Below are positions 16,616 through 25,900 of a stretch of 64,000 bases of DNA, piece after piece. The position numbers were made by a program, and so were the translations under genes. The notes under the pieces are model-generated. The model was not told where the DNA came from and made no database searches. It saw nothing but the letters and a program-made list of their open reading frames with translations. The stretch spans positions 10,147,001 through 10,211,000 of the forward strand of contig NZ_CP117866.1 of the NCBI RefSeq assembly GCF_028736035.1, read 5' to 3'. The stretch is from Streptomyces sp. T12. Its GTDB lineage: Bacteria; Actinomycetota; Actinomycetes; Streptomycetales; Streptomycetaceae. Positions within the stretch are counted from its first letter, which is position 1. Every line of letters begins with the position of its first letter.

Positions 16616-17103
16616 TTGTCCCTGCAGGCCCCCGAGTTCTTCGCCGAACTCTGCCTTCCCCTCCACGACCACGCCGTCGTAGGCAACACCTACTACTCTG
16701 CCCCGGTTCCGGGCACGCCCCTGCGGCTGCGGATCGACTTCAGCCGCACCATCTACGCGGACACCTACGGTGGCCTGCGCCTGGCCGTCGTCCACCCGGA
16801 CCGCGGGGAGATCGACGTCGTGGTGCTCGGCTTCGTGGACCACGGAGCCTTCCACCGCCGCGACGAGCCTTCAACACAAGCCCCAACGCCAGCGGGTACG
16901 GCACGTTCGGCAAGTACCACCGTCCCGGTCGGCCACCGTGGGACGGCGCCGTCACCACCGGGCTGCGCGATCCCATCGAGCACTACACCGCCGTCTGGTT
17001 CCCCGGCTCCTGGAACGCATCCGCGCCCAGCCGTACGGCGGGCCGGACCCAGAACACGTCTCCCGTCGTGCCCGCCGCGCGTACTGGCCTCCGCGCCCGC
17101 TGA
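16616..17103 (+). pseudogene. Hypothetical protein gene with a -1 frameshift near 16866
   Basis: TTG 16616 opens a frame encoding LHDHAVVGNTYYSAP and VVVLGFVDHGAFHRRDE. At about 16866 this frame turns into Pro/Ser/Arg-rich nonsense that would run to 17284. The neighbouring frame instead continues sensibly with AFNTSPNASGYGTFGKYHRPGR and DPIEHYTAVWFPGSWN and stops at 17103. Insertion of one base (probably G in GAG-GCC) restores a protein of about 162 residues. The family is unknown, but it sits between DUF317-type genes and belongs to the same operon. Confidence 0.6.
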
Positions 17104-17171
17104 GCCGCGCCCACACCCGCCGGCCCCAGCGTCCACACTCTCCCGACTTTCCCGCAGGAGCTCTGCCCGCG

Positions 17172-17957
17172 ATGACCCACCCCTTGGAGAACCTCGACCC
17201 GGCCCAGACCGTGCAGGTGCTTCCCCGGCACCTCGCCGGAGCCGGCGCCATCGACCCCCGCACCGTATGGGCCTTCCCCTTTGACGAGGGCTGGTCGTTC
17301 GCCCAGACCGACGCTGGCACGGCCACCGCGTTCAGCCCGTGCCTGCGGCTGCAGACCACTTACGATCCCAAGCCCGACCATATCGGCAAGGGCACGTGGA
17401 CCATCAGCGCGCACCAGGCCCCGTTCACCCCGCCGACCTGGCGGATCACCTTCGACGCCACCACCCCCGTCGAGCTACTGCACGACGTCCACACCGAGCT
17501 GCTCAACCTCTACCTCGAAGATCAGCACAGTGACAGGGACTGGCTGTTGCAGGACGAGACCGCGCCGCACGAGGCGTACACGCCGCTGCTCACCCGCGGC
17601 TGGCGCCACGACGTCAAGACCGACGGCACGCAGACCTTCCTCACCCCGGAAGGACTCGGCGGAGTACGCCACCGGTACGCCAACAGCAACTACCGCGAGC
17701 CGGCTTGGCGGGCCTGGGGCGGGTTCCCGAGCGAGCCGCACTGGAGGGCACGCTTCTGGTTCGGCACACCCACGACGCTCGTCGCGGCCTTTACCGCCTC
17801 GCTGATCTCCACCGAGCCACTGCACCGCGCCGTGAAGGACGTCCCCCTCCACACCCGCCGCGCCCTCTACGTCGCCACCCCGACAGACAAACAGCCGCAC
17901 GGCAACACATCTGTCGCCCCGCCGCCTCCCACCCCGGTCTCTGGCCGAACCCGATGA
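17172..17957 (+). CDS. DUF317 domain-containing protein (two repeats)
   Basis: A 261-aa protein with ATG at 17172 after a CAGGAG site. Two DUF317 units are visible: VLPRHLAGAG to TPPTWRITFDATTPVELLHDVHTELLNLYL (about 15-115), and AYTPLLTRGWRHDVKTDGTQTFLTPEGL to AHWRARFWFG-like and TLVAAFTASLISTEPL (about 130-220). The C-terminus is Pro/Thr-rich. DUF317 proteins are abundant in Streptomyces, often as plasmid or prophage cargo, with no known activity. This is the intact relative of the broken gene at 15726 and of the gene at 42878. Confidence 0.8.
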   Translation: MTHPLENLDPAQTVQVLPRHLAGAGAIDPRTVWAFPFDEGWSFAQTDAGTATAFSPCLRLQTTYDPKPDHIGKGTWTISAHQAPFTPPTWRITFDATTPVELLHDVHTELLNLYLEDQHSDRDWLLQDETAPHEAYTPLLTRGWRHDVKTDGTQTFLTPEGLGGVRHRYANSNYREPAWRAWGGFPSEPHWRARFWFGTPTTLVAAFTASLISTEPLHRAVKDVPLHTRRALYVATPTDKQPHGNTSVAPPPPTPVSGRTR

Positions 17958-17994
17958 CCTTTCCCGCCCCCTGATCCAAGGAGTCCTCCTGCTC

Positions 17995-18987
17995 GTGCAC
18001 GCACGTTTCGTCCGATCCATCGCCATGGCCGTCGCGGTGACCGGCACCCTCACGTGGGCGCCGGCCGCGAGCGCCCAGCCCGCCGAACCGACCCCCTCCG
18101 CGTCCGCCGCCCTCACCGAGACACCGGTCCCGGACGAGGGCAGCGTCGAGATCACCACCCAGGACCCGGCCGGGGACGCGCTCCACGGCGCTGCGTTCCT
18201 GCTGCTCGACTCCGCCGGCCAAGAAGCCGGACGCGGGAAGACCAACGCACAGGGGAAGCTGACCTTCCCCGACCTCGCACCGGGCGTCTACCGGCTCAAG
18301 GAGACAGCCTCCGGCAGCGCGCTGCACGAGGTCGTCGACGACCGGGACGTCATCGTCGCCCCGGGTACCGACACCCCGCTGACCATCATCAACCCGTTCA
18401 AGTCCGCCTCGGTTCTGCTGACGGCCAAGGACGACAAGAGCGGCAAGCTGCTGGCCGGATCCACGGTCAACATCGGTAGCGGCTCCCAGACCATCCTGAC
18501 GCTGACCACCGGCTCCGATGGCACGGCCAGCGGCAAGCTGCGCGTCAACTCCCGCACGGGCAGCGACTTCTGGGTCAAACAGGTGAAGGCGCCCGCCGGC
18601 TACCAGATCTACGCGGCCGTGAAGGCGTTCAAGGCCAAGCCGGGCGATGCCGTGCCCGTGACCGTCACCAACGCCAAGACCGTCACCACCCCACCGCCCA
18701 CGGAGAAGCCGACCGGCAAGCCCAGCAACCGGCCGGCCCCGGACCAGCCCGGCAACGATGAGGACATCCCGGCGCCGTCCGCCTCGGGTACCCCGACCGC
18801 CGACGAGACCGCGTCGAGCACCGCTGCCCCCGCCCCCGCAGGTTCCCTCGCACACACCGGCGCCGACGCCACCCCGTGGCTGATCGGCGGCGCCGGAGTC
18901 CTGATCGCTGCCGGCGGAGGCGCCCTCTTCGCGGCTCGACGCCGACACGCCGAGGGCGCCACCGACGACGACACCACCATCGGCTGA
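17995..18987 (+). CDS. SpaA-like sortase-anchored surface protein
   Basis: A 330-aa protein with GTG 17995 after AAGGAG. A signal peptide ends near ASA-QP (about residue 27). Two prealbumin-like SpaA/Cna-B units follow: VEITTQDPAGDALHGAAFLL to FPDLAPGVYRLKETA, and SVLLTAKDDKSGKLLAGSTV to FWVKQVKAPAGYQIY. A Pro/Thr/Ala-rich stalk leads to a C-terminal sorting signal LAHTG, then a hydrophobic segment and an RRR tail. LAxTG is the class E sortase motif of Streptomyces. The protein would be displayed on the cell wall, perhaps to promote mating contact or adhesion, which is inference. Confidence 0.85.
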   Translation: MHARFVRSIAMAVAVTGTLTWAPAASAQPAEPTPSASAALTETPVPDEGSVEITTQDPAGDALHGAAFLLLDSAGQEAGRGKTNAQGKLTFPDLAPGVYRLKETASGSALHEVVDDRDVIVAPGTDTPLTIINPFKSASVLLTAKDDKSGKLLAGSTVNIGSGSQTILTLTTGSDGTASGKLRVNSRTGSDFWVKQVKAPAGYQIYAAVKAFKAKPGDAVPVTVTNAKTVTTPPPTEKPTGKPSNRPAPDQPGNDEDIPAPSASGTPTADETASSTAAPAPAGSLAHTGADATPWLIGGAGVLIAAGGGALFAARRRHAEGATDDDTTIG

Positions 18988-19006
18988 CCTCACCCGCTCA
19001 CTCCGC

Positions 19007-19049
19007 CAAGCCCCCGGAATCGGATCGCTCGATTCCGGGGGCTTGGCGT
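19007..19049 (+). terminator. Strong GC-rich hairpin terminator
   Basis: A 16-base inverted repeat (CCAAGCCCCCGGAATC and its complement GATTCCGGGGGCTTGG) with a short loop follows the surface-protein gene by about 20 bp. It has no long T-tract, as is common for Streptomyces terminators. It separates the rightward gene series from the next operon. Confidence 0.75.
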
Positions 19050-19215
19050 GGGCGCTCATGTGGGGCCAGCTGCTGGAGGCTCTGTCGGTCGTCACCGCCC
19101 CGACTGGCCGCCGACTTCTGCCAGGCTCTGGCGACATCGAGGCCGAGGAGCGTTGCGGACGCGGAACCGAGGGCCTCCCACGGGGAACTTGGGCCAGATC
19201 AGAACGAGCGTCGGC

Positions 19216-19400
19216 CCCAACCGCTGAGGTTCCTCAAGTGGGGGTCCTGCGCGGCTGCTGGTGGGCATCCTTGGCCCATGTCGCTCGCAGCAGTCGCCAT
19301 CGTCGTGGCGTGCATCAGTGCCCTCTTCACGGGGGCCAACATGGCTGTCTCGCTCGCTACGTACCGCCGTGGCCGACCACGCGTCTATGTGAGTGCGTAC
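19216..19400 (+). repeat. Left copy of a dispersed direct repeat (other copy 63820-64000)
   Basis: The sequence from CAACCGCTG through TTCCTCAAGT, the GTGGGCATCC segment just before the start codon, and the first 40 codons of the following gene recurs with few changes at 63820-64000 in the same orientation, 44.6 kb away. The similarity includes upstream non-coding DNA, so it is a recent duplication of a gene with its leader rather than simple protein conservation. Confidence 0.75.
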
Positions 19401-19823
19401 TGGAACCCCTACGCTCCACCCCGCGTTGGCACTCGGCAGCAACGCGGGTACTTCACGGTCCACTTGGTCAACAAGAGTCAGGCTGCGGTGAAGGTATCCA
19501 GGCTCTACGCGGATTTTGACCGTGGCCGCAGATGCTCACACCTAGTAGCTAGGTCAAAGTGCCGCTTGAAGATCATCAAGGGTGAGGAAGAGAAGGAAAT
19601 CCCACCTTTCGGCGGTATCGAGTGGACGGCACAACCCGATACGGCCAGAACTCTTCAGGTTGCAGATATCAAGCGTGCCAAGCTAACCGCAGTGCTCACG
19701 AACGGGACCATGATCCGAAGCAAGTGGCTCCCGAAAATCCCTCGCCCTCTCCTGGGCCCATGGAGTGAGGCAGCCGAGCGTTCAGGGCAGCTCTCCTTTG
19801 ATGACCTTCAAGAGGCGGAGTAG
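19278..19823 (+). CDS. N-terminally membrane-anchored protein of a multicopy family
   Basis: A 181-aa protein with ATG at 19278. One N-terminal hydrophobic helix (SLAAVAIVVACISALFTGANM) anchors it, followed by YRRGRPRVYV and a beta-rich extracytoplasmic or cytoplasmic domain with FTVHLVNKSQAAVKVSRLYADF, IPPFGGIEWTAQP and NGTMIRSKWLP. The fold resembles small beta-sandwich domains. The same N-terminal pattern occurs in the genes at 19948 and 63881. Base composition is less GC-rich than in the neighbours. Function unknown. Confidence 0.65.
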   Translation: MSLAAVAIVVACISALFTGANMAVSLATYRRGRPRVYVSAYWNPYAPPRVGTRQQRGYFTVHLVNKSQAAVKVSRLYADFDRGRRCSHLVARSKCRLKIIKGEEEKEIPPFGGIEWTAQPDTARTLQVADIKRAKLTAVLTNGTMIRSKWLPKIPRPLLGPWSEAAERSGQLSFDDLQEAE

Positions 19824-19825
19824 TC

Positions 19826-19945
19826 ATGGAACCCGATTGGTGGGCCCGAGGTGTCGCCATGGGTGCTGCGGGTGCAGCAACGGGCAACGACTTCAGTGCC
19901 ACTGAGTCTCCGGACGCTGACCGAGCGCTGGAAGAGGGGGAGTAG
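19826..19945 (+). CDS. 39-aa acidic small protein
   Basis: An ATG at 19826 lies five bases after GAGGCGGAG, which is the end of the preceding gene. The 39-codon frame ends at TAG 19945, two bases before the next start, and its last codons GAGGGGGAG serve as ribosome binding site for that gene. The peptide has WW near the start and an acidic C-terminus. The tight spacing on both sides argues that it is translated. No homologue is recognised. Confidence 0.45.
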   Translation: MEPDWWARGVAMGAAGAATGNDFSATESPDADRALEEGE

Positions 19946-19947
19946 CC

Positions 19948-20472
19948 ATGGGCACTGCTGAGGTTGCCATGGTGGTGTCATCGGCAAGTGCGCTGTTCAC
20001 CGCAGCCAACATGGTCGTCTCGTATCGCACGTTCCGACGGGTGCGACCAAGCGTGAAAGTGCGACTGTGGCGCACGGGAGTGGGGTTGCGCGAGCGCGAG
20101 ACCAAGCGCCGTTCCTATCAGTTCGCCGTGAGGCTCCTCAACAACGGCACCACTCCGGTCACTGTTGAACGCATCGAACTCTGTCGCTACAAGTCGCGAT
20201 ACGGCAGACGTCGTTTCGAGTTGGTGAAGGGCAGCAGATTCGACACAAAGGGGAGGTGGGGTGATCCGCCACCGGTCATCCCCGCTCTTGACGGCACGGT
20301 CCAGCACTTTATGGTGGATCAGGGAGTTCTCTCCAATGGTGATCACCTCAGGTTCCGCATTCTGCTGTCCAACGGACGTACAGCAGCAAGTCCATTGCTG
20401 CCTCCCAAGCAATGGGCCGTGGAGAGCGACACCGACACCGATAGCAGCGAAAGCAGCGAGAGTAGCGAGTGA
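19948..20472 (+). CDS. N-terminally membrane-anchored protein, paralogue of 19278
   Basis: A 174-aa protein with ATG at 19948 behind GGGGGAG. The N-terminal helix EVAMVVSSASALFTAANMVVS and following YRTFRRVRPSVKV match the pattern of the gene at 19278. The body has FAVRLLNNGTTPVTVERIEL, DGTVQHFMVDQGVL and FRILLSNGRTAAS, parallel to the beta segments of the paralogue. The C-terminus is a run of Asp/Ser/Glu residues. The three genes 19278-20472 form one operon of anchored beta-domain proteins. Function unknown. Confidence 0.6.
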   Translation: MGTAEVAMVVSSASALFTAANMVVSYRTFRRVRPSVKVRLWRTGVGLRERETKRRSYQFAVRLLNNGTTPVTVERIELCRYKSRYGRRRFELVKGSRFDTKGRWGDPPPVIPALDGTVQHFMVDQGVLSNGDHLRFRILLSNGRTAASPLLPPKQWAVESDTDTDSSESSESSE

Positions 20473-20571
20473 AGCTTTTCCCGGCGGAGTCCTCGGCGAG
20501 CCGGATCAACTCCGACCTTCGCGAGTTCCTCATCGGCTGATGGGACTAGATGCGGCATCTGCGTCCGGGGG

Positions 20572-22374
20572 TCAGTCCAGCCAGTGCACGAGACGGGCTT
20601 CGTCGTGGACTGACAGGGCACGTTTCTCCAGGCCGAGCGCGTACTCCCGGGCCTCATCGCTGCCCTGCGTCAGCATCAGGCCGGACATGCTCAGCAGGCG
20701 GGCGCTACCCAGGCAGGCCACATCCAGGGCCAGAGCGAGCATCTCGGGGGAGATGTCATGGGCGGACAGAATGCCGTCGCGGTAGCGGGCCATGTGAACG
20801 AGGCCGATGGGTGTGCTGTGTGTGACCTGGCTCAGCAGCGAGTACGCCACCGGCAGCCATCCCGGCTCTGGGTATGGCGCCCCCATGAGCAAGAGCATCT
20901 CGTCGATCGACGGCAGCGGCTGGCGGCCCTTGGCTATCGTCTCCGGCCACTCGACGACGTTGTCGGGCAAACGGAACAGGCTCTTGGCGGCAGCGAGAGC
21001 TACGCCGTTGCCGGCGAACAGCTCGATCGTCTTCTTCTTCCGCGCCCGGAATTCGTCGAAGTAGCGGGTGGACCGTTGGACGAACGCGTCCTCGTCTTCC
21101 GGGTCCTGCACCAGCCAGGTGAACCGGGCGGCTTCCTCCAGAAGCATCCGCGCGGCGAACACCGACGTGACACTGGCATGATCCTCGAAGGTGCTCATCA
21201 CGGTCGAGAACGTGGAACGGGCCCCGGCGTAGGCGAGAACGCTCGCCAATTTGGGATTGCCGTGTGCCCACGGACTGGTGATCCAACTGTTGACGAAATC
21301 GGCGTACTCCCGGGCCGCTGCGACGACCGGGCCAGCATGGGCAATGTCCGGTAGCAGATCATCCCGGGCGACCAGGGCATCAGGACGAAGACGCCGTTTG
21401 CGTTCCTTGGTCCTGACCTTCGGCGCGCCAGCGGCAGGAACCGGGTCGCCCAGACCATGTACCGCGCTTGCCGCAGCAACGACATCCTCGGTCAGCCGCA
21501 TCAACGTCCCGAGGAAGCCGCCCTGCTCAACCTCCGGCGGCCAACATTCCGGAACAGCTGCGCACACGCCAAGAAGCGTGACGGTCGCGCCCACGGCCGC
21601 GACATGCATGAACAGCGCTTCGTGATCAGCCCGCAGATCATGCCCCGGTACACCACCGGCGGCCATGCTGCTCTGCAGACCCAGGAGGTTGCCGTGACCG
21701 GCATGCCCCAGAACCATCACCGCCCCCCGAAGCCCTGACATGGCCAGCATTCCCCGGGCTGCCTTCAGCAGATCCTCAACGCCCCCACCGATCAGCGCGG
21801 GCGATGCCGGCCGCGTCGGTGAGGAAGCGAGGAACGTGTCGAGGAGCTCGGCCGTATCCGGAGGTGACGGCGCGGACAGCGCCGCCAGCGACGCTCCCGT
21901 CAGGTCGGTGACGCCGTTCAGCGGAACGAACCACCGGGCCAGATGCGGGCAGCTCGCCTTGTGGTCCTCCAGGTAACCGCAGATACGGTTACGCTCCTCA
22001 AGCATGCTGCCCAGCAGAGCTGGTCGCCGCTCCGCGGGGGACGCAGCGATCCACTGCCAGAGCAGCCCGTCATCGAACAGACTGCGGGCAAGTGCCCCCA
22101 CGACCGTGCCACCCATCCCGGAGCCCAGCAGCGAATCGGCGCAGGCGTATCGCCAGCGTGCGTACGGAAACGCCGACTCGGCAAGGAACTGATCGCCCGG
22201 CCCGTCGAAGTGAAATACCGCAGGCAGCGTGTCGAGATGAAACCGCAGCGCTCGCGTCGCTGCCCGCAGAGAAACGACCAAAGGGTCTATCTCGCACCCG
22301 TCAGGCCACGTGCCGTCAGTCCCGTACGATTCCCCGCCCATGCCCGCCCCCGTCTGCCGATCCTCCCTCGCCAT
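20572..22374 (-). CDS. 600-aa protein of unknown function (HEPN/DUF5677-like helical protein?)
   Basis: ATG 22374 follows GGGAAGGGGAGA. The protein is largely helical. Two comparable halves are visible: residues 20-120 (YARWRYACADSLLGSGMGGT, LFDDGLLWQWI) and residues 350-600 (EYADFVNSWITSPWAHGNPKLA, MLLEEAARFTWLVQDPEDEDAFVQRSTRYFDEFRARKKK and LPVAYSLLSQVTHSTPIGL). The latter pattern (aromatic helix, R-x-x-K-K-K, then a H/S-T-P helix) resembles DUF5677-like and Abi-type helical proteins. I cannot assign a function. It is convergent with the preceding operon and followed by poorly coding DNA upstream. Confidence 0.6.
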   Translation of the reverse strand: MAREDRQTGAGMGGESYGTDGTWPDGCEIDPLVVSLRAATRALRFHLDTLPAVFHFDGPGDQFLAESAFPYARWRYACADSLLGSGMGGTVVGALARSLFDDGLLWQWIAASPAERRPALLGSMLEERNRICGYLEDHKASCPHLARWFVPLNGVTDLTGASLAALSAPSPPDTAELLDTFLASSPTRPASPALIGGGVEDLLKAARGMLAMSGLRGAVMVLGHAGHGNLLGLQSSMAAGGVPGHDLRADHEALFMHVAAVGATVTLLGVCAAVPECWPPEVEQGGFLGTLMRLTEDVVAAASAVHGLGDPVPAAGAPKVRTKERKRRLRPDALVARDDLLPDIAHAGPVVAAAREYADFVNSWITSPWAHGNPKLASVLAYAGARSTFSTVMSTFEDHASVTSVFAARMLLEEAARFTWLVQDPEDEDAFVQRSTRYFDEFRARKKKTIELFAGNGVALAAAKSLFRLPDNVVEWPETIAKGRQPLPSIDEMLLLMGAPYPEPGWLPVAYSLLSQVTHSTPIGLVHMARYRDGILSAHDISPEMLALALDVACLGSARLLSMSGLMLTQGSDEAREYALGLEKRALSVHDEARLVHWLD

Positions 22375-22912
22375 TCTCCCCTTCCCGCCCGAGGCCCGAA
22401 CCGCCCCGTACCGGCCCTGGCACGGCCTCCGTGCTTCTCTGAACTGGCGCTGGTGAGGTGGTCGGGTCAGGAGTGCCCGTGTTCGCCGCTGAGTTCGTGG
22501 TAGCCGCGAAAGTCGAAGAAGTGCAGGCCGTCGATCACCGCTCCAGATAGGATTTCCGGCAGGGTCCATGGGTGACGCGTGTCGCAGCGCTGGTCATGGC
22601 ACGTCCCTGCCGAAGAGGATCGACAAGGAGTTGGGGTGGTTCGGTCAGCGGGCCCGACGCTGCACCGAGGATCCTGCCGCCGTTGCCGCACCCAGCTCAC
22701 CTCCGTCGCGGGCGGCTCGGACATGATCACGGTGACGATCTTCAGCCTCACCCGCAGCGCCGAACTAGCCCCGGTCGGACACAGCTACCGTGAAGCGGCG
22801 GCGCCCTGGATGACCATCACGCTCGCGCCCGACCCGCAGGGCGGCGCGTGATGCCCAGCGGGCATCACGATGACCCCGCCGCGGGCGTGGGTGAAGCTTC
22901 GCCCTCGGATCG
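22375..22912. other. Poorly coding stretch with two possible gene remnants
   Basis: No complete gene is convincing here. On the minus strand, frame 22467-22751 ends with a plausible coding segment (TLPEILSGAVIDGLHFFDFRGYHEL) but its upstream part looks random. On the plus strand, frame 22579-22851 ends with ITVTIFSLTRSAELAPVGHSY. Both look like decayed ends of genes. The dnaE2 stop is at 22913. Confidence 0.35.
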
Positions 22913-25900
22913 TCACCTGAAGCGCCCCGGCTGATGGGCCCGAGCGGGGCCTGCGAGGGCATGCGCGCGGTGCACGATCATGTTGACCGAGCCGCGGTCT
23001 CGCTCGATGTGCCCTTCCAACAGCACTGCAGGGGCGCCGAGGACTGTCTCGCGCGTGCGTTCCCAGACCGGGGGAGAGAAGATCAGGTTGATCATGCCGG
23101 TCTCATCCTCCAGGGCTCCGAAGGTCACTCCCTTCGCCGTCGGGGGCCGTTGGATGTACTTGGCCAGTCCGCCGACCCGCACCCGGGTCTGGTCGGCCAG
23201 ATCACGGACCTCGCGCGCAGGCTGCGCCCCGTGCGAGGCCAGCAGAGCACGCAGGTGCTGCGCCGGGTGGGCGGTGGCGCTGGCGCCCGAGGCATCGAGG
23301 TCGGCAGCAGTGGCCTCGGCCGCAGTCATGACCGGCAACTCCGGGGCGGGCGCCAGGTCGTCCAACCCCGGTAGGACCTCCTGGATCTCGCCCGTATAAG
23401 CGCCCGCCGACCACAGAGCGGTGCGCCGGTCCACACCGAGCCCACCGAACGCCCCGGCCGTGGCCAGCTGCTCCATCAACTTCGCCGACAGCCGTGTGCG
23501 GCGGGCAACGTCGGCCACCGAGCGGAACGCCACGGTGCCTCGCGCGGTCAGGATCCGCTCGGCGATCTCCTCGCTGACCCCCGTCACGGAGGTCAGCCCG
23601 CGACGGATCGCCGACCGCCGCTCCGGCTGATCGGCGTAAGGCTCCAGCGTGGCGTGCACACCGGAGCACTGAATGTCGGCACCCCGGACCTCGATGCCGT
23701 GCTGCTTGGCATCCTGGATGAGGGTCTGGGAGTCGTAGAACCCCATCGGGAGATGTGCCATGATCCCCGCCAGCATGGCGTGCGGAAAATGGTACTTCAC
23801 CCAGGCGCTGGCATAGATAATGCCTGCCATCGACTGGGCGTGAGACTGCGGGAATCCATAATCCGAAAACGCCTCTATCATGCCCACAATTCGCTCGGAG
23901 GCGGCCTGGCCGATGCCCTTGGCGGCCATCCCGGCAAGCAGTCGTCCGCGCAGCCGTGCCACCTTTTCGGGAGAGTGCTTGGCGGCCATCGCCTTACGGA
24001 GACGGTCCGCCTCGCCCGGAGTGAACCCCGCACAGTCGATGGCCAGGGCCATGGCCTGCTCCTGCCACAAAGCGACCCCGAGCGTTTTGGAAAGCGCTGG
24101 TTCGGCGAGCGGATGCGGATAGGTGACGGGCTCCAGGCCGGCCCGCCGCCGCAAATACGGATGTTTTGATCCGGCCTGAATGGGGCCCGGCCTGATGATG
24201 GAGGCGGCCACCGCGAGGTCCGCGAAACACCGTGGCTGAAGCTGGGGCAGGGTCGAGACCTGTGCCCTTGACTCGGCCTGAAATACGCCTATGGTCCGGC
24301 CTGCGGCAATCATGGCGTACACTTCCGGGTCGTCCTGCGGAATCGTGGCCATGTCCAGGCTGATTCCGTGGTGTTCGGCAATGAGGTCGCATGCGGTGTG
24401 CAGGGCAGCCAGCATGCCCAGTCCCAGGATGTCAATTTTCAGAAGATGGGCGGCGGCCACATCGTCTTTGTCGCCTTGCAGGACCGAGCGGCCTTCGCGG
24501 GTGGCCCATTCGACCGGCATGATTTCCCCGATGGGCTGGCGGGTCAGCACCATCCCTCCGACATGGATACCCAAATGCCGTGGCAGGGTGTGCAGTTGTC
24601 CGGCGAGGTCGCGTACGTCGTCGGGGATGTCGGCCTCGGGCCCGGGTGGCTCGTGGTGGATATGGCGGGTCATCTCGTTGATTCGTGCCATGGGATAGCC
24701 GAGGGCGCGTGCTGAATCCCGTACGCTCAGGCGGGGTTGGTAGGTGATGAGGTTCGCCACCTGGGCGCAGTGGGACCGGCCGTATTTGGCATACAGGTAC
24801 TGGATCACCTCCTCCCGACGGTCGTTCTCGAAATCGATGTCGATGTCCGGGTCGGTCTTTTCGGCGTGCAGAAATCGCTCGAAGAGCAGGCCGTGCTTGA
24901 GTGCGTCGACGGAGGTGATGCCCAGCGCGTAGCAGACCACCGAGGAGGCGGCGCTGCCGCGCCCCTGGCACCAGATGCCCTGCTCGGTCGCGTACCGCGT
25001 GATGTCCCAGCAGATCAAGAAGTAGCCCTGCATGCCCATGTCGGTGATCACGGACAGTTCGTAGTCGAGCTGTTTCCACGCCGCCCCGGCTGCCGGGTCG
25101 GTGCGCGGCCCGTATCGGCGGGCGCAGCCTTCTTCCGCGAGGTGGCGCAGATAGCTGCCGGGGGTGTGCCCGGCGGGCACCTCGAAGTCCGGCAGCTGCG
25201 GGCGCAGTTTGCTCAGGTCGATGACGCTGCTGCGGGCGAGGTCGACGGCGGATGCGATGGCCTGCGGGTAGCGGGCCATGAGGATGCGCATCTCCTCGGC
25301 GGTGCGCAGATGTGCTGTCGGGGCTGGCGGCAACTCCCCGATCGCGGTGTCGAGGTTCTCGCGGCGGTGCAGCGCGGTCAGCGCCGCCGCCAGCCGCGCA
25401 GATCGCGGGGCGGCGTACCGCACGGCGTTCGTGGCCACCACCGGCAGTCGCCATCGCTGCGCCGCCGCGTGCACGGCGGCGTTGCGCGGGCCGTCTTCGG
25501 GCAGCCGGTGATCGACGAGTTCGGCGTGCAGGTGGGTGCGGCCGAAGAGGTCCACCAGCCGGTCCATCCGGGCATGGATGGCGTCGGTGTCGTAGGCGGC
25601 CTCGCCGAGAACGGGGCAGCCGGTGAGGATCGCCCACTGGCCCTCGTGTGCGGCAGCCGACAGGGCGTCGAGGTCGTAGACCGGGGCGTTCTTGGCGCCG
25701 GCCAGCTGCCCGGCGCTGATCGCCGCGGACAGCCGAGTGAAGCCCAGCAGGCTGCGGGCGATCACCACGATCGACCCGAGGCCCTGGTCCAGGGTGAGTT
25801 CGGCGCCGTAGACGGTGCCGATGCCGTACTCGCCCGCGGCCTCAGCCAGACGTCTCGCGCCGTAGAGCCCGTTGGTGTCGGTGATCGCCAGGGCCTCGAT

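Noticed and set aside
24432..25637. Long alternative minus-strand frame inside dnaE2
   Set aside because: It is a shadow of the well-conserved polymerase frame.
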